The translations under genes were made by a program, and so were the position numbers. From positions 1 through 64,000 of the forward strand of contig MU623393.1 in assembly GCA_025201765.1 (NCBI GenBank): a stretch of DNA of 64,000 nucleotides, read 5' to 3'. Every line of letters begins with the position of its first letter. The stretch's first letter is position 1. Source of the DNA: Daldinia sp. FL1419. Taxonomy: Eukaryota > Ascomycota > Sordariomycetes > Xylariales > Hypoxylaceae. The notes below the pieces were generated by a model. The model had not been told where the DNA came from. It did not search any database and saw only the letters and a program-made list of their open reading frames with translations. Below are positions 37,902-49,228 of the stretch, one piece after another.

Positions 37902-38663
37902 CTACCGCTCCTCCAACAACGCCCTCACCCTCTCCAGCCTCCCCATCGCACCCTCCAACCTATCCAACCTATCCCTCTTCTCCACATCCCTGCGCTCCAG
38001 CACCGAAACCCGTTCCTCCAACTGCGCCCTCGCTCTCCGCTCGCTCGCCACCATCTCATTCGCCTGCTCGAACAGCGTCGCACTCAGCTCCTCTACCTCT
38101 TTACTCGTATCCCTCAGTTTCCCCTCCGCTTTCGCACGCAGTTCCCGCTCGCGAGACAGCGCTTCGAGAAGATCGTCCGTTCCGCCCTGGCTGTTGTTGT
38201 GTGCGTGGTGCATGTTAGGGATGCTAGGGACCGAGGGCGTCGGCGAGGATATCGAGCCCCGTGCCCCGTGGGAGGCGAGGTTCGGCACGGACTTGCGCGG
38301 CGCGAGGAGCTGGCTTATTCGGGCAGCGGCGCCGGACGCGGTGGGCAGAAACGAGGAGCGCGGACTATTGCTGGTGGTTGTTGCGACGGAGGTCGTGGAC
38401 GCGGCGCGCAGCCGCGACAGCTCGTCTTCGTAGTCGGCCCATCGGTCCACTGCCGCCGTAGCTTTCTGGTTAAGCAAGCGAACCTGAGCTTCCAACTCTT
38501 CGATCTGCTTCTGCGCTTGGAGTAGAGCAGCTTGTGCTTCGGAGGCCGGGGGTAGAGAAAGTCCGCAATTCGGGCAGCAGGATGTTGTTGTCGTAGCGGT
38601 ACTGGTGGCTGTCATGGCGTTGGATATAGGTATCGTTGGAAAAGTCACCGTCATTGTGGCCAT
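37902..38663 (-). CDS. Sec2-type coiled-coil protein (Rab GEF domain)
   Basis: A single exon encodes 253 residues. The N-terminus is Ser/Thr-rich with a CCPNCG pair-of-cysteines motif near residue 30. A first heptad region follows (QAALLQAQKQIEELEAQVRL, about 45-90), then a low-complexity Ser/Pro linker, then a long charged coiled coil from about 165 to the end containing KEVEELSATLFEQANEMVA. That last motif is the conserved core of the Sec2p/Rabin GEF coiled coil, which catalyses nucleotide exchange on Sec4/Rab8-type GTPases in exocytosis. The protein is much shorter than yeast Sec2 (759 residues) and lacks its C-terminal targeting region, a form common among filamentous ascomycetes. I infer a role in vesicle traffic; the GTPase partner cannot be read from sequence. 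The start at MATMTVTF is the only upstream ATG cluster in frame. Confidence 0.75.
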   Translation of the reverse strand: MATMTVTFPTIPISNAMTATSTATTTTSCCPNCGLSLPPASEAQAALLQAQKQIEELEAQVRLLNQKATAAVDRWADYEDELSRLRAASTTSVATTTSNSPRSSFLPTASGAAARISQLLAPRKSVPNLASHGARGSISSPTPSVPSIPNMHHAHNNSQGGTDDLLEALSRERELRAKAEGKLRDTSKEVEELSATLFEQANEMVASERRARAQLEERVSVLERRDVEKRDRLDRLEGAMGRLERVRALLEER

Positions 38664-40150
38664 GTCGGCCGTTGTGTATGTATATATCCGGGTAAAAGGG
38701 ACTTCGCTTTCTTCGTTAAAGGTATCGTTACTAGTAGTGGCGTCTTGTTTGCCCCAGAAGTTGCGGCAGATACAGTGAAGTATATTTATTCGGGCTTGGA
38801 TGGGTACGGATATTGATATATTGATGTATCGATGTATCGATGTATCAATAATGTATGGACGGTTGCACGAGGGGTAAAGGTGTGAATTGCCAATGAAGAA
38901 AACGGCCGAAGCTTAATCGGAAATTCAATCCGTAAAATGATGAGACCTTTCAAAGCTCTTTCCGGTATTTTTCTCATAAGTCGTCCGTACGCAATTGCCT
39001 TCGTCGCTAGGTTGAAATCTACAAATATGAAAGCAAGAGGTATGCAAAATACCTTAGTTACAGAATACTGCGGGCAGGAACGAGACTGGGTTGCTGGGTC
39101 GGCCTGTGACCTATAAGACGCCAAGTTATTTGTGGTGGCGGGACTGGGTTTGTACGACCGGGATGCCGTACCTGAACGCTGCGCCTCCCCATATTCGTCC
39201 TGCACGTACCTACGCGTATATTTTTAGGTTGTGGATACTCGATACGCGTAAACTGTAAATTGTCTTTAAATCTTCTTATGATATCTTTAATTACTTCCAT
39301 TTTTTCAAGAGAAATGTAGCAATGTTTTTCCAAACTCAATTTAAACATTCGTTCTCTCCAGTTGTAAAAGTCTCACAACTGCGCGCTAGTGGCGTAGCTG
39401 ATTATGCAAAAAGCACATTACCTAGGCTGTGACGCTGTGGAGGATCAACAAGCCCTGTGAAACATCTTAACTAGGTATCTTCAAACAGCACCCATCGCTC
39501 AGGTTCAAGGTAGGGGGTTCTTCATGCACGTGCCCCAAGAGTCGCAATATTTAACAAGGACGAAACATTCCCATTCGACACAAGAAGTTGAGTTTCATCT
39601 GACTATCTCCTATTTCCAAATCGTCGGATTTTATTTCTTGAGCTATCTAACTCGTTGGTAAGGTGCTGAGCATACTCGCGTTTGCTTATATCGTGGCCGA
39701 GTACAAATACGTACGCATCTTTTGTAGCTGATAATTGTGTAATACTCACGATGGGCTATCGGGATAGCATGCTACTAGAGATATATAGTAGTATAATGTC
39801 GTGGACAAGGTAACATACTAATACCCTTGTCAATGCTGCCCAATGCACTCGATTAGACATCAAATTTCGAGCGGAGAAATTTAAGGTCGAGTGTTGTAGG
39901 ATCTCCTATTCAGGTAGGACCATAACATCCCCGTGCCAACATATTCTAGTTGCGGGCTGCACCGGGCGACGCCAGTTGAAGTAATCCGAATACGCGAGAT
40001 CGGACTCGGATCTGGGGAGAGATTAATAGAGGGTTATTTTGATGGTCCCTGCACCGTGGACTGGCGCGGGGCACCCGACGACGTAAGGGTGAAGATATTT
40101 TTGATTTTGTGATTGGAGTCATCGCAATTGAAGTCAGGTAATCGAAAAAC
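38664..40150. other. Intergenic between Sec2-type gene and CSL4
   Basis: It contains the promoter of the Sec2-type gene (minus strand) and the 3' UTR of CSL4. A short TGTATCGA-type tandem repeat lies at 38817-38850. Minus-strand frames at 38786-39348 are open in overlapping registers but show no family features. Confidence 0.45.
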
Positions 40151-40901
40151 TCAAAACGGCTTGGCAACTTTGCGAGGTTCACTAAGACCAGTCTCCGGGT
40201 CTTTGTACTCCTTCCAGCTGACGGGGAACATCGGGTTTCCGGCTTCACTCGTGGCCATGATAACACCGAGCTCGTTACTCGCGGTCGAGAGGTAGTAGTT
40301 AGCCTGGTCGCCGAGAGAGATCTAGCATACGCAGTAACATGTTAGCTGACACAAATTCCCTTGGTGTAAAAATCGATCGACAGAGAAATGTCTGCGAATA
40401 TACGCATGTACTCACCACCTGGGCCCTCACAATATCTCCCGGTCGAAAACTTTCGTATATTTTGACTCTATCCTTCTCCGTAGCTCGGACATCCTGCGCA
40501 CGTACCAAGCCTTGCCACTCAGCTTCGAGGACGGTATCGCCAACAACGAGGATCGCAACCGATGCGTGTCGCGGCGTAATGCGTGTTACTCGACATAGGA
40601 CTATGTTGCCAACTTCGGGTAGGACCTCTCGCTTCTCTGATATGCCCAAGCGCGAGACGGAGATCGTGGATAAGGAGCTGCTACCTCCGTTATTACCGCC
40701 GCTGTTGTTTCCTCCCGCCGCGAGAGCCGCAATCCTCGTCAATCTCTTCGCGGGCCCAGGCGCCTTCTCAGGCTGGGCAATAGTAACCGTGCCCAGTAAC
40801 GACGAGTAGAGATTTGCTTGATGGATGTGTGTCCCGGCGCCCGCGGCATACCGATCCGCAGGTCCCAAGAGCTGTCCGGGAACTGCGATCGCCTGAGTCA
40901 T
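40151..40901 (-). CDS. CSL4: Exosome complex component CSL4
   Basis: Two exons (40901-40416 and 40321-40151) give 218 residues. The N-terminal region VPGQLLGPADRYAAGAGTHI is the conserved Csl4 N-domain, followed by a Gly/Asn-rich insert (about 70-85). From about residue 103 a S1 RNA-binding fold follows (LPEVGNIVLCRVTRITPRHA...SFRPGDIVRAQV|ISLGDQANYYLST), and the C-terminal part carries the NELGVIMATSEAGNPMFPVSW block. Csl4 is one of the three cap proteins of the RNA exosome, which degrades and trims RNA in nucleus and cytoplasm; it has no catalytic activity of its own. The intron donor is GTGAGT and the acceptor TAG. The frame continues upstream to 41174, but that part is hydrophobic low-complexity sequence, so the start at MTQAIAVPG was chosen. 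It diverges from ERG2. Confidence 0.92.
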
Positions 40902-41458
40902 CTTGTTTTTCGCGCGGCACAGCAGTGCGGTCAGGAGAAGAAACCCGGATCGCAAAATTCGAGGCGCGCTAAAAGGGAATTGAAGAGAACGGGTCAAGGT
41001 ATTGTCGTTGGTTTGATTGGTGAGCAGGAGTGATGTAAGCGGGTTACAGCCGGACTCGTTGTCCTCCGAGATGCACAGGTGGGCCGATAAAGAAAAAAAA
41101 AAAAAAATAAAAAAAGTTGAGAAGATCGATAGACGATAGCTAAGATAAAAAAGAGTACGAATACGAAATGACACGGCACCGTTTGTACACCTTCCCGAGA
41201 TGGTGCGATCCGGTAGTTTGGGTTCCCGGGTTCCACTTGATTGGTGAAAAAGACCTTAGCTGTCAAGCTAACAGAACGGGAGCTCAGACCCCTATTTTCT
41301 TTTAAACCTGATAGGTACCTACGTACCTACGTACCTACGAAAATATTTATTATAAATTTACTTTTGACACTTTTCAGCTTCGTTAAATTTCCGAGTTAGA
41401 TCCTATCCTCCTTCGATTGTCGTTCTTGGTGTTCCCCCAATTCTCGACTCGTACAACA
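40902..41458. promoter_or_regulatory. Divergent CSL4/ERG2 promoter region
   Basis: These 557 bases lie between the two start codons. Landmarks are an A-rich tract at 41091-41116 and a near-perfect tandem of TACCTACG units at 41315-41339, about 120 bases upstream of the ERG2 start. No sterol-response TCGTATA element was seen here. Confidence 0.45.
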
Positions 41459-42193
41459 ATGGCGTCGCCCCTCGGTTTTGCCAAGTTACTCACCATTATT
41501 GGCGTGGTGATTGGCATATTCTCCCCGATAATCTACATGCTGGAGAAGAACCTCGAGAGCTTATACATCTTCGACTTGGATGAGTTACAAGATGTGGCTT
41601 CTCGCGGCATCAAGGCCCACGGGAACGATACTGCCAAGATCGTTGACTACATTGTCACCGAGCTATACCAGAAACACCCTCAGCACGTCAACCCTAGGTG
41701 GAACGTTACCGAGGAATGGATGTTTAACAACGCCGGCGGTGCCATGGGTGCTATGTATCTTATTCACTCCAGTTCGTAGTTCTCTGACTACTTCATCCAC
41801 TGGTATCCCAACTGACATGTTTCTCTAGGTATTACTGAGTACCTTATTATCTTCGGTACTGCCGCCGGCACCGAGGGCCACTCGGGACGACACACGGCCG
41901 ATGACTACTTCCACATCCTAACGGGCGAGCAATGGGCATTCGTACCTGGCAAGTTCGAGCGCGAGGTCTACCCCGCTGGAAGCGTGCACCACATGCGCCG
42001 TGGCGACGTTAAGCAGTACAAGATGCCCGAGAGCTGCTTCGCGCTCGAGTACGCTCGTGGTTGGATCCCTCCTATGCTATTCTTCGGCTTTGCCGACGGT
42101 GTGTTTAGTACTCTAGACATACAAACTATGTACCGCACCGTATACATCACCGGTCGGGAAACCATCAAGAACCTCTTGATTGGGAAGATATAA
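41459..42193 (+). CDS. ERG2: C-8 sterol isomerase
   Basis: Two exons (41459-41771 and 41829-42193) give 225 residues, close to the family's usual length. A membrane segment spans about residues 7-28 (LTIIGVVIGIFSPIIYML). Family motifs follow: FDLDELQ, TEEWMFNNAGGAMGAMYLIH, the catalytic-region FGTAAGTEGHSGRH, DDYFHILTGEQ, and the PAGSVHHMRRGDVKQYKMPE block. ERG2 shifts the sterol double bond from C8 to C7 (fecosterol to episterol) in ergosterol synthesis in the ER membrane, and it is the morpholine-fungicide target related to the mammalian sigma-1 receptor. The intron (41772-41828) splits a serine codon, with donor GTTCGT. It is followed after 437 bases by the convergent ligase gene. Confidence 0.96.
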
Positions 42194-42630
42194 ATGGGAG
42201 CACTCCCGGCCGATCTGGATTTTGAGAGTTATGCTAGCGTTTTACAAAGGGCTTGGATTCCACAGGCCCGTTATTTAGAGCATCATAGACCTAGACGGCG
42301 ATATACACCACATGTATCGCATCACATAATCTTAATATAACTCTACTGCCCCATTGAGAAACCATGTAGCTGTAATTTCATAAATTGTACTTAACGGCCT
42401 TGTAATTGGCAATTCATTACCTCTATGCTAGGTTAGTTGGAGTCTTTAGGAGCCCCTTATGGCCTAACTCAGATGGGTTTTCATCGCCCATCCCCTCATG
42501 GTAATGTTCCCCTAAACCAATGCTCCTTTCTCCTGCAATCATCCCCAACAACTTGAATGCAATGCGTAACCCTACGATAAAAACGCCTTCACAATACAGA
42601 TGCACCGACCCATAACGCCAATTCCACCCC
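42194..42630. other. Convergent intergenic region (ERG2/ligase)
   Basis: It holds the 3' UTRs of ERG2 and of the DNA ligase gene. Nothing else was recognised. Confidence 0.5.
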
Positions 42631-45600
42631 CTATGCAATGGCCACGTAGTGTTTCCTCCACAGATCCATTCCCTCTAATTTGGTCGATCCAGACTCTAGA
42701 CCCGAGATATCCTCTAGTATTCTCCAATCGTATACTCCCACCCACTCACGCTCTCCGCTCTTTTTCGTCAAGCCGGCTTTTTCTATACTTTTAACAAATG
42801 ATGATGTGGCGTCCACGCGTCTCGACTCAACAAGACAGATTTTACGGACTCGGGACTTCCTTATCTTTCCTAGCGAGGCATCCCATTTATATGCAAATCC
42901 GGGCGTGGTTTCTTCTAACCACATCTTGGGATCTGATAAGAAGTTGTCCACACCGTGATCTCGCAGTAGGCTATCGGTCAACCATGCATACTGAGAAATA
43001 CATGGAGACAGGAGAATAGAGCGATTGGCAAGTATACATTTCTCCCCAGCTAAGGAGCAAAGTCTATGTGCCAGCTGCTCTCCAGACATATGTTTATCTC
43101 CCGTAGTACCGAAATTCACATTGGGAATGTTGACGGTAGGCGGCGCAGTAGGAGAACATATATCTGGGCACATGCTATCAGTTGGCGTTGATATTGGCCG
43201 AGCTGTCGAGGAGTCGGACGTCGGCCCTTGTAGCATCTCACTCTGGGAACTTGCGATACGATTCCTAGGGGATGGATTGGTATCAATCTCGCCAAGTGGC
43301 TGCCTATTTCTTGGCATATTTGGAGAGACTTCGCTAGGGTTATCCCCTGAGTGTAATTGCTGAGGGGATGAATTGAGAGATAGACGGGGTCTTTTAACAG
43401 ACATCGCTGTGTCTGAAGCTAGCTGCCTTTTGCTCCCTCTGTACACCGGGGATATTTGAGAGATAATAGGCGTACATTGCTCTATAACTTCTGTAACTGA
43501 TGGCTTTAGGGGTGTTGATATGGGTTTACTTATTTCTACAGTCTCGCGGCGAGACGGGGGAGTTTTTTCGTAGGGATGTACGTCTTCGTCAGGTTTTGAC
43601 GTTAGAGCGCTTCGAGTTTCTCTACCCCGAGGGTTCTCTCCGTAATACTGCGTTGTCGAAGAAATTGATTCAGTTACTTTGCTCTGTTGACTGTTGATGT
43701 CCACGGGAACTCCTCCTGGGTCCGCCTTTTCTAGCGCCGATATCCACTTGCGCATCTCCTGACTATCTTCAAGCTCGGGTATTTCCGTTGCGTTTGAGGC
43801 TAGCTCTTGGAGCTCTGCAAAACTGATAGTATCCAGGTATGATCTATCATGGTGAATCTTGGAGACAGTTGGGAATCTCATACTCCAAAAATTCGTGTTC
43901 GGTGCCTTGACGAAGGAGAAGCAGCGCATATCGAACACTAATGGGTCTAAGAATATATCCGTTGGTCGTTTATCTACCTTTCCTAGCTTGAAGTCAAGGA
44001 TCATAGATTCGCTTGAATCGAACGATACTGGAGATGGAAAGCACTGGGTCATAACTGTGCATAGAAAGGTCTCAGAAAGCTCAACCACGTTTGTAACAAT
44101 AAACCGAGGTTTTTCAAGCCCTGTTCGTACTTTCCCCTGGTTATTAAGACATCCAATGAAGAAATGCGTCCATTTGATATTGGGCCTCTTATACTCTCTT
44201 GCTTTTGCGGGATCATAAGAGGCGCCGACTACAGCGAAGTCCCCAACGTCTCCCCATCCTTGAACGTACTCTTTCTTCAGTTTGATATTACAGCAGCTGA
44301 ATGACTTTTGTGCTGTACTAAAGTTGAAGTATGGTTCATCGGGTTTTAGGACTAGGCCTTCACCGCGAGCGACTATGCATTTCGCAAATGCTTCACGTAG
44401 CCTCGACGCGGCGGATTGCTGACCAAAAGATATCGTCTCGCGGGAGACTAGCTCAGCACAACCTTTTTCACAAGTAATCAGATTGCTCAAGCGCTCGAAG
44501 CGTTCGAATTGCCGGGTACCTAGCAACGATTCGTCGTCAATAAGGAGTACATCGAAATACACTATCATCAAATGCTCGTAATCGTGAGGCCTATTTCAAA
44601 GTCAGCCTAACATACCAAACTACGGGTGTCATATCATACTGAGAATCATAGTTAGTTCCTATAAAAGCACCAGAGCGTGAAACGTGCTTGCGAATTTTAT
44701 GGAAAGGCAAGACCTTATTGTCCTATTGTTCTGGTTAGTACTCGCTTCTCAACGCACAAGGATATTTTTATATACTTTGGTACTATATACCAACATTTCT
44801 CCCTCGAGAATGCATCCGGTTTTAATAGGACAGTCTGGTGTCCCCATTTTCAATGAATCTCGTATGACCCTATGTTTAGTTAATATAGGAGCGTAAGAGC
44901 GGTTTGGACAACGCCTTACTGATGGATGCCAAGTCTGTCCTGGGTGCTGTCCTTTCCACTCTTGGAAAATATCTGAATAGGAGAATTACGTTTGCGAAGA
45001 TCGATGTGTATTTGGCAATACTCCCCATCAACTTTCTGCTCACAACTCATATCCCGGGATTTTCCCATGTTCAGACAATGCTTAATACTCCTTCCTTTAA
45101 GCCATGTTTGCCGACCGACTTTTGTCCCGATGCGTGGCCTCAGCATACCATCAATGTCGTTTTGGCTGTAGGATGATTGGCTAACCTGCCGTAGGAAGGT
45201 GGTGGCTACGGTAAAATCATCCCTTACCTTCATTAATTGAGGTAGGAGAACGTTATAGCAACGAAAAACAAGACGCTCGTCTATGAATAACGGCTGGTAG
45301 TTCTTTAGCACTAGTCTTGTAAACCATTTTGCATCGCGTGGGGTGAGTCGCCTGTAAAGAGTGTCTAAGGATCGATCCTGGTCTCTAGAGTCTTGGATCC
45401 TATGCAAAGCTCTAATTGATGGCGAACTGAATCGACAGGCAGCTGCAATGCAATTCAAAGTATCGTCGATTTCCTCGACTGTAAGTTCATTGCCGTCTTG
45501 TGTACCGTTGGGCTTTCGAGGAGTTAGCAACTTGAATGTTATTTTCCAAGAAATGTACTAGGTAGGTAGGTACTAGGTATACTACAAACGCCAAGTTTAC

Positions 45601-45985
45601 CTGAGGCTTATGGCAACTTGGGATGGGGCACACCTACTGTTTGTTTTAAGATACCCTCAATACAATCGGCAAGGTCCACGCCCAGACCAGGAGTCCTGTA
45701 TCTTCGTAGCTCTTGCAATCTTGAAATCCCCAAAAGTAGGGCTTTTCCAAATATAGTTTCAAGCCTTGTAGCCTGAATAAGGTAGACCCTGTCTGTTCTT
45801 CTTTCTGGAAGTAGAGTGGATAATATGGCGCCAGGGTCGTTCTCAGATGCATCGAGACGCGAGCGGTGCTCACGAAACCATGCTTCGATTACATTCCTTG
45901 CGGGAGTTTGCCTGTGCTCCTCTTTACGAGACTCATCGTCAAGATTCTGGAGCAGGTCGCAGATGTATCTATACGGAAAAGGCAT
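42631..45985 (-). CDS. ATP-dependent DNA ligase-domain protein
   Basis: Five exons (45985-45638, 45530-44920, 44869-44776, 44722-44640, 44590-42631) give about 1031 residues. The first junction is the least certain. After an N-terminal helical DNA-binding domain, Lys282 in EQKVDGEYCQIH is the adenylated lysine (motif I, KxDG). Further nucleotidyltransferase motifs are LEGEMLVYS (III), YFDVLLID (IIIa region), GEGLVLKPD (IV) and IKLKKEY (V), then an OB-fold region. About 300 Ser/Pro/Arg-rich residues follow, ending in a C-terminal block (HRLCSLAGEKCILANRSILL to the end) that looks like a degenerate BRCT module. It joins nicks or breaks using ATP in the nucleus. The layout is closest to DNA ligase IV, but it lacks obvious tandem BRCTs with the XRCC4-binding linker, so I would treat it as the separate ligase-domain family of filamentous fungi rather than LIG4 itself. 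Confidence 0.85.
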
Positions 45986-47625
45986 GGCTAGCCGAGACGA
46001 TTCGTATATAAGATGTCAAAGCGCTGATGAGTAGAAAAAGAGATGGTTTCTCATGTAATAACTGATAATAACAATAAGAGAAGACTACGGAAGGGAAGAT
46101 ATTAAGTTTCATAATCGTATGTTTATAATTTAATACTTATAATGATATGCGGCATAGAGCGCACTGCCTCTAACGTGTAAAGAACGAACAATCCTTATAG
46201 TAATTGACGTCCTGCATTTGTTAAACTTGTCAAAGATCAATCGATGCTTAGATGGTCACACAAAGCACGAGACTAACATTGAATTGTGCAGGCACTTATA
46301 CCAGGTAGTAGTTAGGTACTATGTAAGTACTTGCAATCTCCGATGTTGTGCAAACCTTATCGTGCCTTAATTTGGGATAAAGGAGGTACGCTACGTGTGC
46401 GGGACGCGGCATAGCCCACGGGTGTTCACGTGAGATATCTACATGTAGTTTAGTCTGGTTTTCCACATACATGGTGCCTTTGGGGATTATGAAACAGGCC
46501 ATTTGGTGTTACACGTGTATGTCTGTTTGAGTGTGTGTTACGGTACTTGAAGCGTAGTTGCTCTGGAATCTCCACTCGCTAAGTGGACGTCATTTATTTA
46601 GTCTATGCAGGATCGGGACTGACGGGTCGAAGAAAAAACATCTCCCCAATCAAAACTATCCAAACTCTTCAATTTTCCGCAAGTCAACGGTCCATCCGAG
46701 TCTTCGTCACCCGTCGCCCGTTACCAACGCCTTGCCCCTGAATGCACAAAACAGCCCATGCAGGCCATGAGATGAGCGGACGATTAATTTTGTGGGGTCT
46801 CTCCGTCTTGTTGACCGGGGATCGAGAGAAACAATCTTGCAATCAGCCCAAAATAAAGGCAACGAAATGAAATTAAAGCAAACCGCGCACCCGATTCTAT
46901 CGTCCATCAGATTCCTTGCTATTATCCTCCTCATTAAAAACTCATCATCCTAAAAAATAAATAAATACTTATTAATAAACAGCTCTCATTTTTCTCAATC
47001 TTCGACCTATTAACCTGCTTTTTGGAACCGTTTAAACCTTAACAAAACAAATATAGCGTGCATTAAAAGCTAAAAGCGTATCCTAAACCATATTCTATAA
47101 ACTTCGACTCCTATCCCTATTCTGGAAGATAATGGGTATCCTCGACCCCGGTCGATCCCAGTACATTCACTTATCATTCGCCGCCTAACAAGGTCCAGCT
47201 ACAAACCCCCCGGACGACGCATACAGAGGTTACTTGGCCCTCCTATTACAGCAAGTCTGTGTGGTGCTGCGTACCCCCCAATTTCCCAGCATCTGAAGCG
47301 AGCTCCAGTCTTTCGCCCTGAATTTTGATCTCCATCTGCCTCTGGTGGATTATGTCTTCTTATGTCTATGAAACCCGCTCAACTTTTACAAATTTGCTTA
47401 ATAACAACTCGTTCCAACCCTCTCTTAAATGACAACAAGAGACTTAACAATATAGTTTTTACTTTATATTCTAGACGCTCTTTTAGTGGGAGGACTAGGC
47501 ACCGTCGTGCCATTTCATCCCCAGCCACTCCTTTAAAAAAGCGGCGGTCAATACAGAACTTTACCGCACAACTTTCATACACTCGTTCAGCACACAAAGT
47601 TATCAAATCTTATACCGGGGCAATC
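45986..47625. other. Intergenic, divergent promoters
   Basis: The region between the ligase gene (-) and the DUF4048-type gene (+). The frame of the latter is open upstream to 47362, but that part (Leu/Arg/Ser-rich, no conservation marks) is more likely 5' leader. No other gene was recognised. Confidence 0.5.
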
Positions 47626-49228
47626 ATGACTCGCGGTCTACAGGAATCCGCTCTTTCATTAGACGCGGTTCTAACTTCAACCCCTAACGTGGCTACCAGT
47701 GCAACATCTAGTGGCCCGGCTCCAACATCGCCCCGTGCTGGCTATCCAGAAAGCAATGGAGAAAGCGGAGCGACAGACGGAGACGCATACTCATACTCGA
47801 TGCCTTCTCCCCCGTCTCTAAGTGAGATATCTCGAACGAGGTCCACCCGATCTACCTCGACGACATCTCGAAACTCTAATCGATTATCATTAACTCTGCC
47901 GATCGCACCACCCGATAGTATTCCTTCGAGGCCTACACCTACTTCTTCCGTGCCACCAACACCAGTCCAGGCGTCGGTAGTAACCTCGCCCACTGACGCG
48001 AATGATTTCATTATTGCTATCGCCGCTCAGGAGCGCCGTGTGTTGGAACTTCGTGAGGAATTAGCGCGAGCAGAACATGACCTTAGGAGGCTGAAGAAGC
48101 AGTGGACGGCCTCAGATGGTTATAAGAAGCGGGTAGCTGCTAGAAATATTGATTCTCTTCGAACCGCTTCCGTGTTAGAAGGACAGTGGGGCCACGATGA
48201 TCCTTCGACTCTTAGGTATACTAGCGAATTAGAGCGTAGGAAAGCTATCCTTCTCGCCCAGAGCAAGGGAACTCCTCGAAACACCAAAAGAACGGTTATC
48301 CGTGGCGGACATACGCGTGCCCTATCCTTACTTTCGCCAACGGCGTCCCCCAGTGGGGATGAAGCACTTCGGTCACCCGATCTATATTCGAAACCATCGC
48401 CTGGCTGTACCCCTCTGATCAGCAAGCGCGCAACATGGGCTCCTCGCCAAAGTCAACCTACCAACGGTATGAAGCAGATTGCAAATGACTTTAAGCAAGG
48501 TCTTTGGACATTTGTTGAGGACTTGAGGCAAGCGACTGTGGGAGATGAAGCGATTTCTGGAACTACAAATAGGACAAGTGATATGATATCAAGGTTAGGT
48601 AGAACAGAAAGCGAGCAGGATACTATCCGAGCATCTACATCGAGCCGCGGTAGAGTGCCATTCCAAGACGAGTCCGATTCGGCGACAGAGACACCAAGCA
48701 GACCATCCACCAGCAGTTTTAGCGACCGTTTACAGCACAGACGCAGTACGTCGAAGGTAGAACCCAAAACTCGAAAGCATTATTCCTGGACACCGCTCTC
48801 GTTCGACAGCTTCGATGACGAGGATTGGGCGAACTGGGACATGCCAAATGTTAAGACGGCTCGTTGGAGCGGTAGCACGGTTAATGGGGATATCACCGCG
48901 ATTCCCGAGAAGATGGGTGAAAATGAGGGGACACTGTAAGACAACCATTAATTACATTACCAACACACTGTGCAAGGCACACCATTGACCCGTTTCAGCC
49001 CGCCAAATATCCGGGATGCAGAGCGTATCTAACCTCAGCAACAGGAGACGCAAGCAATCCCACAGCGAGTTAAGGTCGCCATCCCCAGAGACTCCAAGTA
49101 GGCTAGAAGAATTACCACAGGCCATCCTCAACCGACTGACTCCCAGTAACTTAAAGAACACGACGTCGAACTTTATCAAGGAATGGGAGAAAAGTTTGTC
49201 CCCGCCTGCGGAATCTACTTCTTTCTAA
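47626..49228 (+). CDS. DUF4048-type fungal protein
   Basis: Two exons (47626-48916 and 48999-49228) give 506 residues. The N-terminal 125 residues are Ser/Thr/Pro-rich and probably disordered. A coiled coil begins at NDFIIAIAAQERRVLELREEL (about 126-165) and runs through DLRRLKKQW. Then come SELERRKAIL, a basic linker, GLWTFVEDLRQATVGDE, more disordered sequence, and a C-terminal KNTTSNFIKEWEKSLSPP block carried by the second exon. This arrangement matches the fungal DUF4048 family; its biochemical role is not known to me. The second exon was joined by using donor GTGAAA at 48917, because the better-looking GTAAGA at 48936 would shift frame and stop after a few codons. The ATG at 47626 was chosen because the family-like sequence starts there; an in-frame ATG at 47362 exists. 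Confidence 0.75.

Noticed and set aside
40445..40460. TCGTATA, the sterol-response-type motif, near ERG2
   Set aside because: It lies inside CSL4 exon 1, not in the ERG2 promoter, and a 7-mer is expected by chance.
40902..41174. Upstream in-frame extension of CSL4
   Set aside because: It is hydrophobic, Phe-rich low-complexity sequence before the conserved Csl4 N-domain and is better explained as leader DNA.
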